NCBI RefSeq assembly: GCF_000365425.1
Contig: NZ_AQOV01000001.1
Coordinates: 682,001-746,000, forward strand
Origin: Methylomonas sp. MK1
Lineage (GTDB): Bacteria > Pseudomonadota > Gammaproteobacteria > Methylococcales > Methylomonadaceae
Length of the DNA stretch: 64,000 nt
Reading direction: 5' to 3'
Every line of letters starts with the position of its first letter. Position 1 is the first letter of the stretch. This document shows positions 28,747-37,501 of the stretch, one piece after another. Under the pieces are notes generated by a model. It made no database searches. It had not been told where the DNA came from and saw only the letters and a program-made list of their open reading frames with translations. The position numbers and the translations under genes were made by a program.

Positions 28747-29610
28747 CTATTTTTCATTATTGAAATATCTGAAAAAGTCAGAATCCGGCTTCAATACCAA
28801 GGTGTCGTCGGTCTTCTCGAACGCCGTCTGATAAGCCTGCAGGCTGCGGTAAAAGGCATAGAATTCGGGATTCTTGCCGAAGCTTTTGGCGTAAATATCC
28901 GCCGATTGAGCGTCACCACGGCCGCGGATGTTTTCTGCATCGCGTCGGGCGTTGGCCAACAGTACCTGCCTCTGCTTGTCGGCTTCGGCACTGATCGATT
29001 CGGCGCTTTCCGAGCCTTGCGAGCGGAATTCCCGCGCGACCCGTTCGCGCTCGGCGCGCATTCTTTGGTAAACCGAACTGCTGACTTCCGGCGGCAGATC
29101 GATGCGTTTGATACGGATATCGATCAGCTCGATGCCGAATTTACCGGCTACCGGCGTCAGTTTGGTCAACAGGGTTTGCCGCAGTTCGGTGCGGTCTTCG
29201 GAGATTAGCTGCTTGATGGTACGGAGACCAAATTCGCCGCGCATTGCATCTTTCAGGACTTGCTCGAGACGCAGATTGGCTTGATAGTCATCGCCTCCAA
29301 CCGTGGTGTAAAAGAGACCCACATCACCGATTCGCCACTTGGCGAACGAGTCGACAATCACGTTCTTCTTTTCGGAGGTAAGAAAACGCTCGGACTTGGT
29401 GTCCAAGGTCAGTACACGCGCATCGAATGTACTAACGTTATTGATGATGGGGGTCTTAAAGTGGAGTCCCGGCGTAAACTCTGAAGCGACCATTTCACCG
29501 AGACGAAACAGGATAGCCTTTTCATGCTGGTTGACATGAAAAACCGACAGGTAAGCCAGTACCAGAAGGGGTACAAAAGCCGGCAATAGCGTTATGGTTT
29601 TACTGTTCAT
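28747..29610 (-). CDS. hflC: FtsH-modulating SPFH protein HflC
   Basis: The 287-residue SPFH/prohibitin protein has an N-terminal anchor ([32 protein letters not shown]), the SPFH body with [15 protein letters not shown] and [14 protein letters not shown], and a coiled C-terminal [29 protein letters not shown] helix. With HflK it forms a large periplasmic-side cage around FtsH. It overlaps hflK by four bases and precedes ftsH by about 100 bp, whereas canonical hflKC is usually next to hfq/hflX. A decayed hflC fragment occurs at 42380-42531. Confidence 0.93.
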   Translation of the reverse strand: MNSKTITLLPAFVPLLVLAYLSVFHVNQHEKAILFRLGEMVASEFTPGLHFKTPIINNVSTFDARVLTLDTKSERFLTSEKKNVIVDSFAKWRIGDVGLFYTTVGGDDYQANLRLEQVLKDAMRGEFGLRTIKQLISEDRTELRQTLLTKLTPVAGKFGIELIDIRIKRIDLPPEVSSSVYQRMRAERERVAREFRSQGSESAESISAEADKQRQVLLANARRDAENIRGRGDAQSADIYAKSFGKNPEFYAFYRSLQAYQTAFEKTDDTLVLKPDSDFFRYFNNEK

Positions 29611-30764
29611 GGTCTACTCCGGCTGGGGCGCAGTTCAGTGTTGGTAGCCGCTTTATGAGAAACGCCTTTGTCGTTAGCCTCGCTGTCGTTGTTGACCTCG
29701 GGAGCTTGGGGCGTTTTCGCGGTTGCACTATGGCTTGGGGTCGATTGCAACGGCATATAAAACTGCGGCGCGTTGCGTTCCGCTTCAATCATGATTTTGT
29801 TGCTGCTGCTGTAAAGCTTTTCCTTGGCTTCCAGGTACAAGCGTTTGCGGGTAATGGCCGGGTTTTTCTCGTATTCCACCAACAACTGGTCGAAACGCTC
29901 GGTTTCGCCCTTGGCCTTGGCGACTTTTTCCGCCTCGTAGGCTTGGGCTTCCTGCAACAAACGAGCGGCGGCACCGCGGGCCTTGGGGATGATTTCGTTG
30001 CTGTAGGCTTCGGCTTCGTTGATCAGCCGTTGCTTGTCCTCGCGAGCGCGGATGGCGTCTTCAAAGGCGCCTTGCACTTCTTCCGGCGGCTGGGCATCCT
30101 GCAGGTTGACGCTGGCGATGGTGATGCCGGCGTGGTAATCGTCCATCGCCGCTTGAATCTCGCGTTTGATTTCGGCGACGATTTCACTGCGGCCTTCGGT
30201 GAGGATGAAGTCCATGTGGTTGCGGCCGATCACCGCCCGCTCCACGCTTTCGGTCAGTTGTTTGAGGGTGGCCTCGCTGTCCTTGACGTTGAACAGATAG
30301 TCTTTGGCGTTGTTGATCTGGTATTGCACAGCCAGGCGGACGGTAACGATGTTCTCATCGCTGGTCAGCATCAGGGAGTCCTGAGGCAAGGTAGCCGATT
30401 TGGTAAAGCGACTGGAATAGCCGATTTCGATAAAGCGATGCTGCTCGACATTGACGATCTTGACGGTTTCGATCGGCAGCGGAACATGCCAGTGCGGGCC
30501 GGGCTGGGTGGTGTCGATGTAAGCACCGAAACGGCTGACGACGCCGCGGTTACCCTGGTCGACGATATATACGCCGCTGACCAGCCAGGCCAGGGCCAGC
30601 GAGCCGCCCAATACCGCGCCGACATTCTGCAACGATAACCGGTGCTTGTGGTCGCGATAAAAATCGGCGCCGCGTTGGCTGACTTGTTGCCAGTATTTGT
30701 CGGCCTCGGTCTTCCAGTCGGTCGGCAGCGTCGGTTTGCTGGTGTTGTGTTTTTCTGACGACAT
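29607..30764 (-). CDS. hflK: FtsH-modulating SPFH protein HflK
   Basis: The 385-residue protein has a cytoplasmic N-terminal segment, one span (VGAVLGGSLALAWLVSGVYIVDQGNRGVVSRFG), and an SPFH domain with LMLTSDENIVTVRLAVQYQI and VTIASVNLQDAQPPEEVQGAFEDAIRAREDKQRLINEAEAYSNEIIPKARG-like features. The C-terminal tail is polar and low in complexity (residues about 345-385). It heads the coupled hflK-hflC pair. Immediately upstream (38 bp) is a sigma factor gene, suggesting that protease complex and regulator are co-expressed. Confidence 0.92.
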   Translation of the reverse strand: MSSEKHNTSKPTLPTDWKTEADKYWQQVSQRGADFYRDHKHRLSLQNVGAVLGGSLALAWLVSGVYIVDQGNRGVVSRFGAYIDTTQPGPHWHVPLPIETVKIVNVEQHRFIEIGYSSRFTKSATLPQDSLMLTSDENIVTVRLAVQYQINNAKDYLFNVKDSEATLKQLTESVERAVIGRNHMDFILTEGRSEIVAEIKREIQAAMDDYHAGITIASVNLQDAQPPEEVQGAFEDAIRAREDKQRLINEAEAYSNEIIPKARGAAARLLQEAQAYEAEKVAKAKGETERFDQLLVEYEKNPAITRKRLYLEAKEKLYSSSNKIMIEAERNAPQFYMPLQSTPSHSATAKTPQAPEVNNDSEANDKGVSHKAATNTELRPSRSRP

Positions 30765-30802
30765 GGTCGCTCCTCTCGTTATCGTTGGTTTACCTGGTTT
30801 TT

Positions 30803-32065
30803 TCAGCCATCGTTAGGCTCAAGAAACGGCATCAGGTCATAACCGAAGTTTTGTTTTAGTTTTTTTAGGGCTTTATTCTGTATTTGCCGAACCCGCTCGC
30901 GGGTGACGTGCAATTGTTCGGCGATGGCTTGCAGTGTCATCTCGGTGTGATTTTTTAGACCAAAACGCATATTCAATATCGCTGCTTCCTTCTCGGGAAG
31001 ACTGGCAATGATTTTGCCGAGGTAGAGGCTAAGGTGTTGGTCAACGAGTTCGTCCAATGGCTGAGGAAACTGATGCTGTATAAGGCCGGACATCAGTGTT
31101 TGATCGTCTTTCTCACCGGATAGCGATTCATCCAGGGAATGGGTAGCCTGATAGTAGCTACTGATGGTTTTAATCTCTTCCAGCGATAGTTCGCAGCGGG
31201 CTTGGAGTTCCACCAGACTCGGCCAACGCTGGTGTTCGAGATAGCAATTTCTCATTGCCTCGAACACTACTGAGGCTTTTTCGGCCATCGCAATCGGAAG
31301 GCGAACCACTTTTTCCTGCTTGACGATCAGTCTGGATATGGCTTGTTTGATCCAGAACACCGCATAGGTGGAAAAGCGTATCCCTCGACTGGGATCGAAT
31401 CTGTCCACCGCTCTGATCAAACCGATTACCCCTTCCTGCATTAAATCGTCAAAACTTAAGGTGCTGGTTTTGTATTTATACGCAAGAAAAGCCACAAGAC
31501 CAGTATTGGCGCCAATCATTCTTTGTCGGATGTCTTGCAAATGACGGCGGGAAGTTGCCAACTCAACTTTATGGGCGATGTCGTTGGGATATGTATGTAA
31601 AGTTCGATCGGCAATCCGAATCAAAAATGCTGGAAAAAAATGTACATCTTCCAGACGAACTGATTCCGAACCGTTACCAACAAAAAACTGATTTTTGTTT
31701 TGTAAGGGGAAGTGCGAGGTGAAATGGGATTTTACAAGATCGTTATTTTGAACAATCTCCTCGTCAACGGTTTTATCATTAATATTGAATGAATAATCGA
31801 CACTTTCACCTTTGCTAACCAATAGTTGATCAATCAAATAACCATAGGCAATAGGATTTTCTAGAAGTAAGCGCAGAAGTTCATTTTTTGCCTTCTTCAT
31901 TTCCAAAGCCAAGTCTTGGATAGCTAGGGTTGGTTCCTGGCCAGACAACTTAGATCCGACTTTTATATCTATAGGCTGATTAGATAAATCAACGAATGAC
32001 TCTCCTGAGGTTGGAACAGAGCCTTCTGTGACTACACTTATTGGATGAAAAAAGCCTAATGCCAT
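30803..32065 (-). CDS. Alternative sigma-70 family sigma factor
   Basis: The protein has about 420 residues. The unusual first 150 residues have no family I recognise. Region 2 is clear (MIGANTGLVAFLAYKYKTSTLSFDDLMQEGVIGLIRAVDRFDPSRGIRFSTYAVFWIKQAISR), as is a region 3 and region 4 with LPEKEAAILNMRFGL and the HTH TLQAIAEQLHVTRERVRQIQNKALKKL. It resembles RpoD/RpoS-group factors but is not a housekeeping copy. I chose the ATG at 32065 over the GTG at 32083. It lies 38 bp ahead of hflK, in a position to drive or be degraded by the adjacent FtsH-HflKC complex; that is inference. Confidence 0.85.
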   Translation of the reverse strand: MALGFFHPISVVTEGSVPTSGESFVDLSNQPIDIKVGSKLSGQEPTLAIQDLALEMKKAKNELLRLLLENPIAYGYLIDQLLVSKGESVDYSFNINDKTVDEEIVQNNDLVKSHFTSHFPLQNKNQFFVGNGSESVRLEDVHFFPAFLIRIADRTLHTYPNDIAHKVELATSRRHLQDIRQRMIGANTGLVAFLAYKYKTSTLSFDDLMQEGVIGLIRAVDRFDPSRGIRFSTYAVFWIKQAISRLIVKQEKVVRLPIAMAEKASVVFEAMRNCYLEHQRWPSLVELQARCELSLEEIKTISSYYQATHSLDESLSGEKDDQTLMSGLIQHQFPQPLDELVDQHLSLYLGKIIASLPEKEAAILNMRFGLKNHTEMTLQAIAEQLHVTRERVRQIQNKALKKLKQNFGYDLMPFLEPNDG

Positions 32066-32453
32066 GACTGACTCACTAAACACGGATTAAAATGGTTTGT
32101 ATGCTATCGCTGATCGCATAACTTCAGCGTACTTTGGAAAAATCTTACTGAGTTTTAAAACATCTGTTAAATGTATAAACTTTATGAGGTCATTATTAAT
32201 ATTCATTAAAATCAATTATCTGTTGTCATTAGTCATCTACTAGGCAAATCAAAACAGGGCCATGATCAAAGGTTTGTTAACAAGAGCACTGATATTAGTG
32301 ATAATAAAGGCTTATAGTTTTCTTCTAATTTTTAATTAACTAATTGATTTCGTGTATTTTATATAAATTTATAATATCACTATAACTCTATCATTCTATG
32401 AATATCTTTGATCTCACTGACTTGAATAAATGTTAAGAAATAGGATGCATGAA

Positions 32454-32558
32454 TAGCTCCATCAGATACCACAAGTAGAAATTACTTTCAACTATCACCC
32501 TTGGGGAGTTTATATAGCTGATAGATCTACTAGCGGTATTTTGTTTCTGATGGAGCTA
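32454..32558. repeat. 105-nt structured repeat element, copy 1
   Basis: The element is bounded by perfect 12-bp inverted repeats TAGCTCCATCAG (32454-32465) and CTGATGGAGCTA (32547-32558). Its interior includes CACCCTTGGGGAGTTTATAT. A second copy of exactly the same length lies at 42121-42225 in the opposite orientation. In both places it sits about 100-120 bp after the end of the PHB-depolymerase-like gene. It could be a structured RNA, a complex terminator or a miniature transposable element. The rest of the 32066-32677 gap is AT-rich with no gene seen. Confidence 0.65.
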
Positions 32559-32677
32559 GTCATATATCTTTCTTAAATTATCTAAAATAGCAACATATCG
32601 CTAGATAAAAATAAAACAAGGAAACATCTAGGAAAACTGATTTTTATTTTATATAACTATTTATTTTCAACGCGAGT

Positions 32678-33574
32678 TCATAATTTACCGACTCTATCAA
32701 CGGACTCAGAAGTTATAAAAAAATCGATAACTTGGGTATCAAGCTGAGGCCATTGCGAATGTGGTTGATCACCTTCGCAATATAAGGTTTTTACTCCATT
32801 GGCACACCCTGAATAAGAGATGCAACCATCACCTTGCTTATCCGGAATCGGATCACATTTATTACAAGATGCCCACCAACCGGCCGATTGCTGACCAAAT
32901 CCTGGGAACAGTCGATCTTTACTGCTATGCATGATCATCACCGACAAGGGCTCTGGACATTTGCGGTCACGTAGATCCTCATAAGTAATACCAGCAGCAC
33001 TAGGTGCAATAGCGTGTGGAATGTGTCGTGTTCCCGTCATAAACGCTAGCGCCATCGCCGAAGTCCCTCCGTCTGAATGCCCTGTGATATAAACCTGCTT
33101 TTCATCAATACACCATTTTTTGGCCATCAAATGCGGAATTGTCCCTAATTCCACAGTGGTGCTAGGCGATAACTCCGGATGATCGGCATAGGCGACGATA
33201 AAGCCTGCGCGCGTAGCAGGTAAGGTCAATCCCGTCGTCTTCTCCGTTTTGGCGCGATTCGAACCCGCCGGTGAAAATACCAATAATAATGGGTGAGCAA
33301 TAGAAGGGTCATAATTAAGTGGGGTGCGGACGTTGTATTTAATGCCGTTTTCGGTCGATTCGCCATAACTGGCACCAGAATCGCCCTTAAGCTGATCAGG
33401 TTGACAGCGGTCTTGATGCATTTGGGGGTGATAGCTGGCTTGCCCCAGTTCTACCGAATCGCCACTATGATCCAGACCCAACATGAAAATCACAGCCACG
33501 ACAGGTAATCCGAATAACACCTTCCACCACTTATTTCCTTCAAGTAGAAAAGACTTTAACTGATTAATATTCAT
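32678..33574 (-). CDS. PHB-depolymerase-like (LpqC-type) alpha/beta hydrolase, membrane-anchored
   Basis: The 298-residue protein has an N-terminal membrane segment (VLFGLPVVAVIFMLGL), so it is periplasmic and anchored. The esterase/polyhydroxybutyrate depolymerase-like fold shows HPLLLVFSPAGSN (oxyanion region), the nucleophile elbow GHSDGG (Ser167), a possible acid in MIMHSSKDRLFPG, and a cysteine-rich loop (CNKCDPIPDKQGDGC). DQPHSQWP supplies a histidine. The substrate is unknown; esters or polymer are possible. It is 49 bp after the His-brace candidate gene on the same strand. The same two genes are fused and broken at 41.0-42.0 kb. Confidence 0.82.
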   Translation of the reverse strand: MNINQLKSFLLEGNKWWKVLFGLPVVAVIFMLGLDHSGDSVELGQASYHPQMHQDRCQPDQLKGDSGASYGESTENGIKYNVRTPLNYDPSIAHPLLLVFSPAGSNRAKTEKTTGLTLPATRAGFIVAYADHPELSPSTTVELGTIPHLMAKKWCIDEKQVYITGHSDGGTSAMALAFMTGTRHIPHAIAPSAAGITYEDLRDRKCPEPLSVMIMHSSKDRLFPGFGQQSAGWWASCNKCDPIPDKQGDGCISYSGCANGVKTLYCEGDQPHSQWPQLDTQVIDFFITSESVDRVGKL

Positions 33575-33622
33575 AGCCGTGCCTCTCTTATTTGTTAGAT
33601 TTGGTTAAATAGCTTTAGCGGA

Positions 33623-34228
33623 TTATGTTTCGGGAGTGTGATTGGGCGTTTCCTTCTGTGCCACCCTAAACAATCCATAGACCATTAAAAACAGGCTGCC
33701 AATTATCACAAGCTGTGGCATATAGCTTTTTCCTGGCAGCGACTCCAATCCTACGGAGAACGGAATATGTGAATCTAGGCGCTTATCCTTGTCGACGATA
33801 GCGATATGCGCCAAGTAATGGCCCGCACCATATTGGCTGAAATCGACCGAACCATTTGTTGTACCAGTTTTAATCAATTGTGGTTCCTGATAAAAAATCC
33901 TCGTACCTTCGGGCTCTTTAGTAATCTCAAATTCGATATTAAGATTTCGCAGACGTTTACCTTCGTAATCGAAAACCAATTTAGTAGGGCCAAGTCCAGG
34001 AATAATATCGCAATATTCCGCGTCACCCGTCAGCGTTGGAGTATATGCCGTAAAATGCACGCGTTCAAAGCCAAGCCGAGTTTTACAGGCGTCAACCTCT
34101 TCTTGTGCACCACGATGGGCATAGGCATTTATTGACGTTAGTCCCGACAAAACAAGGATAACCGCTAATTTAAACCCGGAACTTTTAATGCCGTATGCCG
34201 ACAAGTATTCTTCAAGACTAGTTTTCAT
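33623..34228 (-). CDS. Secreted membrane-anchored protein, candidate N-terminal His (His-brace) copper protein, paralogue 2
   Basis: The 201-residue protein has a predicted signal peptide cleaved at NAYA-HRG, giving an N-terminal histidine (His38 of the precursor). Shared residues with paralogue 1 are Cys48, His58 (HFTAY), Cys73, LVFDYEGKRLRN, EFEITKEPEG, His141 and His154 (DSH). A C-terminal span occurs at about 171-190. It is first in an apparent operon with the hydrolase gene and downstream of pxmABC. PmoB in the same cluster also matures to an N-terminal His, so an accessory copper role is attractive but unproven. Confidence 0.75.
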   Translation of the reverse strand: MKTSLEEYLSAYGIKSSGFKLAVILVLSGLTSINAYAHRGAQEEVDACKTRLGFERVHFTAYTPTLTGDAEYCDIIPGLGPTKLVFDYEGKRLRNLNIEFEITKEPEGTRIFYQEPQLIKTGTTNGSVDFSQYGAGHYLAHIAIVDKDKRLDSHIPFSVGLESLPGKSYMPQLVIIGSLFLMVYGLFRVAQKETPNHTPET

Positions 34229-34654
34229 TGGCTTATCCTCTCTATCTTCATCGCACTTCGAAAAATTCTTTTATAAGGCATGATGTTATGCTCCTGTAAT
34301 CAAAAAAAAGGGTGCCATCGTTAAACGTGTCGACTATGTTTCCAACCGTTTTTTGACATTCATGTGAATTTCGACTTACATATAGCTTTGCGTTAGAAGA
34401 GAAATACGCCTCAGCAATATGTAACAGCTGCTTGATCCGTTAAATGGAACAAGATAACCACGAAAGATGTTTCCCCTGTCTATTTTTTACAGCCAAGAGC
34501 ACAATAGAATTAGCCAATCATCATTTAAAAATTCTCATTTCGAGCGTCATACGGTAAATTAAAAATATTTTTACTTCATAGATTTTTCGTATAATTATTC
34601 AACTTTCGAGACATATATAACAACATATTTTATGCCTAGTAAAATATTTATTTT

Positions 34655-34679
34655 CTATGATTAAATAGGTTTTCCCTAT
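34655..34679. promoter_or_regulatory. Tripartite LysR-type motif, copy A
   Basis: CTAT-N6-ATAG-N7-CTAT is present with all three blocks intact, in the 669-bp gap between the small membrane gene and paralogue 2. It is about 430 bp upstream of the latter's start. The same 25-bp layout occurs at 40547, 45641, 52867, 53275 and 55655. The rest of this gap is AT-rich with no gene recognised. Whether this copy controls the downstream gene is uncertain because of the distance. Confidence 0.5.
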
Positions 34680-34897
34680 GCAAAAACTTTAATGTTAAAA
34701 CAATGTAAATTCGTTTTACCTAGAAACCGATATAAATATTTTTCGTTAATATGCCACAAGCCAATTATTATTCTACATGCAAGCGTTCGTAAGAGCTGAG
34801 CGTTAATCGGCTTATAAAATTTGCTATTTTTATAAAAAAACAGATTACACAATAATAATCATAATATTATTTTATTAAATATTTGCAGAGTGCTATT

Positions 34898-35179
34898 TCA
34901 GCTTTTATCAGCACTGTTAACCAGAAACTTCCAACGTATCAATGCCCCCACCAAAACCCCGAAGGCCATTGCTAAAGCCTTGATTGTAATACCGGTTTTC
35001 ATTCGATGTATAAAAAACGCATGTCCTAAAACTGGTTTTATAATTCCATATAGACAAAAAATACTAAAAATATAATAACTAATAACACCGATTGCCATCC
35101 ACAAATACCGATTCTTTTTTGCTTGCTTTGCAGATTTAAAAAACCAGACTGCAATAAATATTGCTCCAATTGCCAACAT
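34898..35179 (-). CDS. Small three-span membrane protein, unknown
   Basis: The 93-residue protein is almost entirely hydrophobic, with spans near residues 2-14, 27-48 and 65-85, and basic loops (KSAKQAKKNRY, HRMKTG). I do not recognise a family. It lies between pxmC and the His-brace candidate on the same strand, so it could be an accessory of either, but it is separated from both by long AT-rich gaps. Confidence 0.5.
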   Translation of the reverse strand: MLAIGAIFIAVWFFKSAKQAKKNRYLWMAIGVISYYIFSIFCLYGIIKPVLGHAFFIHRMKTGITIKALAMAFGVLVGALIRWKFLVNSADKS

Positions 35180-35376
35180 GATTAATAACTCGTTAATTTT
35201 ATTTTATAAAACACTGAGAATGCACTATAGCTACTATTTATTTAAATCAGAAACCACAGATATCAGCAGTCATCATTAGTTTATTATGAAGCCATTAAAG
35301 TTAATACATAAACAATATAGTCATTAAATAGCATAATGATTTATTTTATAAAAATAAATTCGTTAAGATCATATAC

Positions 35377-35408
35377 CCAGCCAACAATAGATTGTTATTG
35401 TTGGCTGG
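35377..35408 (-). terminator. Hairpin after pxmC, probable operon terminator
   Basis: Perfect 11-bp arms CCAGCCAACAA (35377-35387) and TTGTTGGCTGG (35398-35408) with a 10-nt loop lie about 30 bp past the pxmC stop. There is no long U run on the minus-strand side, so it may also act as an mRNA-stabilising stem. Confidence 0.65.
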
Positions 35409-35437
35409 ACCTTTTATATGTGATTTTTTGTAATTAA

Positions 35438-36226
35438 TTAACGTTTTTTGGAATTGTCTTGATTGATTAGTTCGGTTAGTTCGGACATGCGAGTTACTTG
35501 TTGCAACAAAATACCTCCAACAGCAAGTGCAAACCACACACCGATAACGAAAGCATAATGCATATAAGCACCAAACAGTTCTTCTCTAAACCAAAATGTA
35601 TGCCCCCATTCGTTAAAGCCAACAGCAACAAAAATCATAAAGGGGCCCGCAACAGCCAAAGTCAACGGTAGCGAAACGTTTTTGGCAAATAATGGTAATT
35701 GGGTACGCGCATATAACCATGATGAAACTCCCATGATGGTATAAAACGGAAAGCACAGATAAAATTCAACGACATGATTGGCGGTAAAAATGTTGTCGCG
35801 AATAGCAGCTTGATGCCAGGCATTATCTTGTTCGGCAAAATAACTACCTGCCCAATAAACTGAAAAGGTATAAATGCTGATCCACATCGTCAGATTCAAA
35901 TAACGTCGTAATTCCTCGCGTGGAGATAGTTGATCAAGATGTAGATCACGGTTTTTCCAAAAATAATAGCCAAGTGCACCGATCAAACTGAGTTGAAAAA
36001 TGACTTCTATATAAAACAAATTCATCCAGTATTCCTCAAAAAGAGGATCGGTTGAATCTAAACCCGTAGCAGCACCAAAAGTATATTGATAAGCCGTGAT
36101 CGATACGTACATAAGCAAAATTGCCAAGAAAGACACAGCGTATCGTTTAAAATCCTTCAGATACCACTGTCTATCATAGGTTTCAGTGCTGGATGATGAA
36201 ATAATTTTATCAGGTGCAGTAACCAT
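35438..36226 (-). CDS. pxmC: pXMO subunit C (PmoC/AmoC family)
   Basis: The 262-residue protein has about six membrane spans. Both metal-binding sets known in PmoC are present: Asp134-x3-His138-x12-His151 (DNAWHQAAIRDNIFTANH) and Asn205-x3-His209-x13-His223 (NEWGHTFWF...H). These are the CuC/CuD-site residues in the membrane subunit, now considered the probable active-site region of particulate methane monooxygenase. It is the last gene of an A-B-C operon, an order characteristic of pXMO rather than the canonical pmoCAB. A damaged extra copy lies at 40023-40450. Confidence 0.93.
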   Translation of the reverse strand: MVTAPDKIISSSSTETYDRQWYLKDFKRYAVSFLAILLMYVSITAYQYTFGAATGLDSTDPLFEEYWMNLFYIEVIFQLSLIGALGYYFWKNRDLHLDQLSPREELRRYLNLTMWISIYTFSVYWAGSYFAEQDNAWHQAAIRDNIFTANHVVEFYLCFPFYTIMGVSSWLYARTQLPLFAKNVSLPLTLAVAGPFMIFVAVGFNEWGHTFWFREELFGAYMHYAFVIGVWFALAVGGILLQQVTRMSELTELINQDNSKKR

Positions 36227-36267
36227 AATAATTTCCTGTTTATATGTAGATATAAATAAATGTTGTT

Positions 36268-37491
36268 TTATTTGTATTCAGGTATCAAAGACGCCGAAAT
36301 ACTTGATAGATAGCGATTTCCCTGATCATCGAATAAAAACAACAACCCTCCAAAGCGACTATCGGCATCACCAATAACACTGGAGAGATGTTCGATTTCC
36401 CAGACAGCATCAGATGCCATGATTTTTACAACTTTGGCTTCACCGGGGTGAATCAAATCGTTTGGTTCAATTTGCATACCGTTTGTCGCCAAATATTCTG
36501 GCGGCGTATGACTGGCATCAATTTTCATATTTGAATTAATAAAACGCACAGATCCAGTGGTAAACTCACCAATCTGCAAAGTTTTTTGACTATCGTTTTT
36601 GATTTCCACCATCATCATCATTGATCGCTGGGGAATATTGTAAGTAGCGCGTTTAATTTTTGCGTTAACCAGATCGGCTTGTTCAGGTAACGGGGGGATA
36701 AGATCCAATGAAGCTTGTAACGGTATGGTTTCCGGATACTGACTGTTTGTCACAAAATAACCGCTCAAGACAATGACAGGAACCGCGACAAGTATCGCCT
36801 TAGCCAGATTTTTATCTTTAGGAGTTACCAATTTATCTTCTTCGCCCTTATTCACCATGGCATAGCGTGGAATAAACAACGGACGTCGAACCCACCAAAC
36901 CAACCAGGCTATTCCCAGAATCATCCACAGCATATGCCAACGAACACCGTTGGCAGTGCCGTAGGTTTCTAAATTGATCATTTCTCCCTTGACAGTTTCG
37001 ACATTGTTTGTGAACGCATTGGCATTACCGGTAATCTCAACCCATTGCCCAGGTCCCGCAACATTACCTGTATCTATGATATTAAACGAAGGATGAATGT
37101 GATAACGCCCAGGAATTCTGGCCTTAAGCTTCATTTTGAACTCATAATCACGACCAACTTTTAGGGGTAATGAGTTCAAATGGGCTTCGCCGTTGATCCA
37201 CCGTTCTTTACGGAGAAATACTGGACCAGGAGCGATGACACCCAAATAAGCGGCTTCTGGCTTTGGAAGACTATTAGGCCAATCTTCTGCAACATGAACT
37301 TTACCGGTTATGGTGAGTTCATCATTAACAGCAACCGTACTAGCTGACCAGTTAACGTCATACCATTGAACCGTTCGCATGCGGACAAAAGGCTCTAAAG
37401 AACGTTCACCGTGAGCCCAAGCAGTTGACGTTGAAAGAAAAAGCCCACTAAGACAGATGGATGAAAAAACAAATAACTTCAATAGTTTCAT
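36268..37491 (-). CDS. pxmB: pXMO subunit B (PmoB/AmoB family)
   Basis: The 407-residue protein starts MKLLKLFVFSSICL after AGGAG; the longer frame begins at a GTG in front of it. The signal peptide should cleave at TAWA-HGE, exposing His27. With His131 and His133 in GRYHIHPSFNI it reproduces the CuB ligands of PmoB (His33, His137, His139 in Methylococcus). Two cupredoxin-like domains flank two spans (HMLWMILGIAWLVWWV and AILVAVPVIVLSGYFV). The substrate of pXMO is not established; methane or ammonia-like oxidation has been suggested for the family. Confidence 0.93.
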   Translation of the reverse strand: MKLLKLFVFSSICLSGLFLSTSTAWAHGERSLEPFVRMRTVQWYDVNWSASTVAVNDELTITGKVHVAEDWPNSLPKPEAAYLGVIAPGPVFLRKERWINGEAHLNSLPLKVGRDYEFKMKLKARIPGRYHIHPSFNIIDTGNVAGPGQWVEITGNANAFTNNVETVKGEMINLETYGTANGVRWHMLWMILGIAWLVWWVRRPLFIPRYAMVNKGEEDKLVTPKDKNLAKAILVAVPVIVLSGYFVTNSQYPETIPLQASLDLIPPLPEQADLVNAKIKRATYNIPQRSMMMMVEIKNDSQKTLQIGEFTTGSVRFINSNMKIDASHTPPEYLATNGMQIEPNDLIHPGEAKVVKIMASDAVWEIEHLSSVIGDADSRFGGLLFLFDDQGNRYLSSISASLIPEYK

Positions 37492-37501
37492 GTTTTTTCT
37501 C

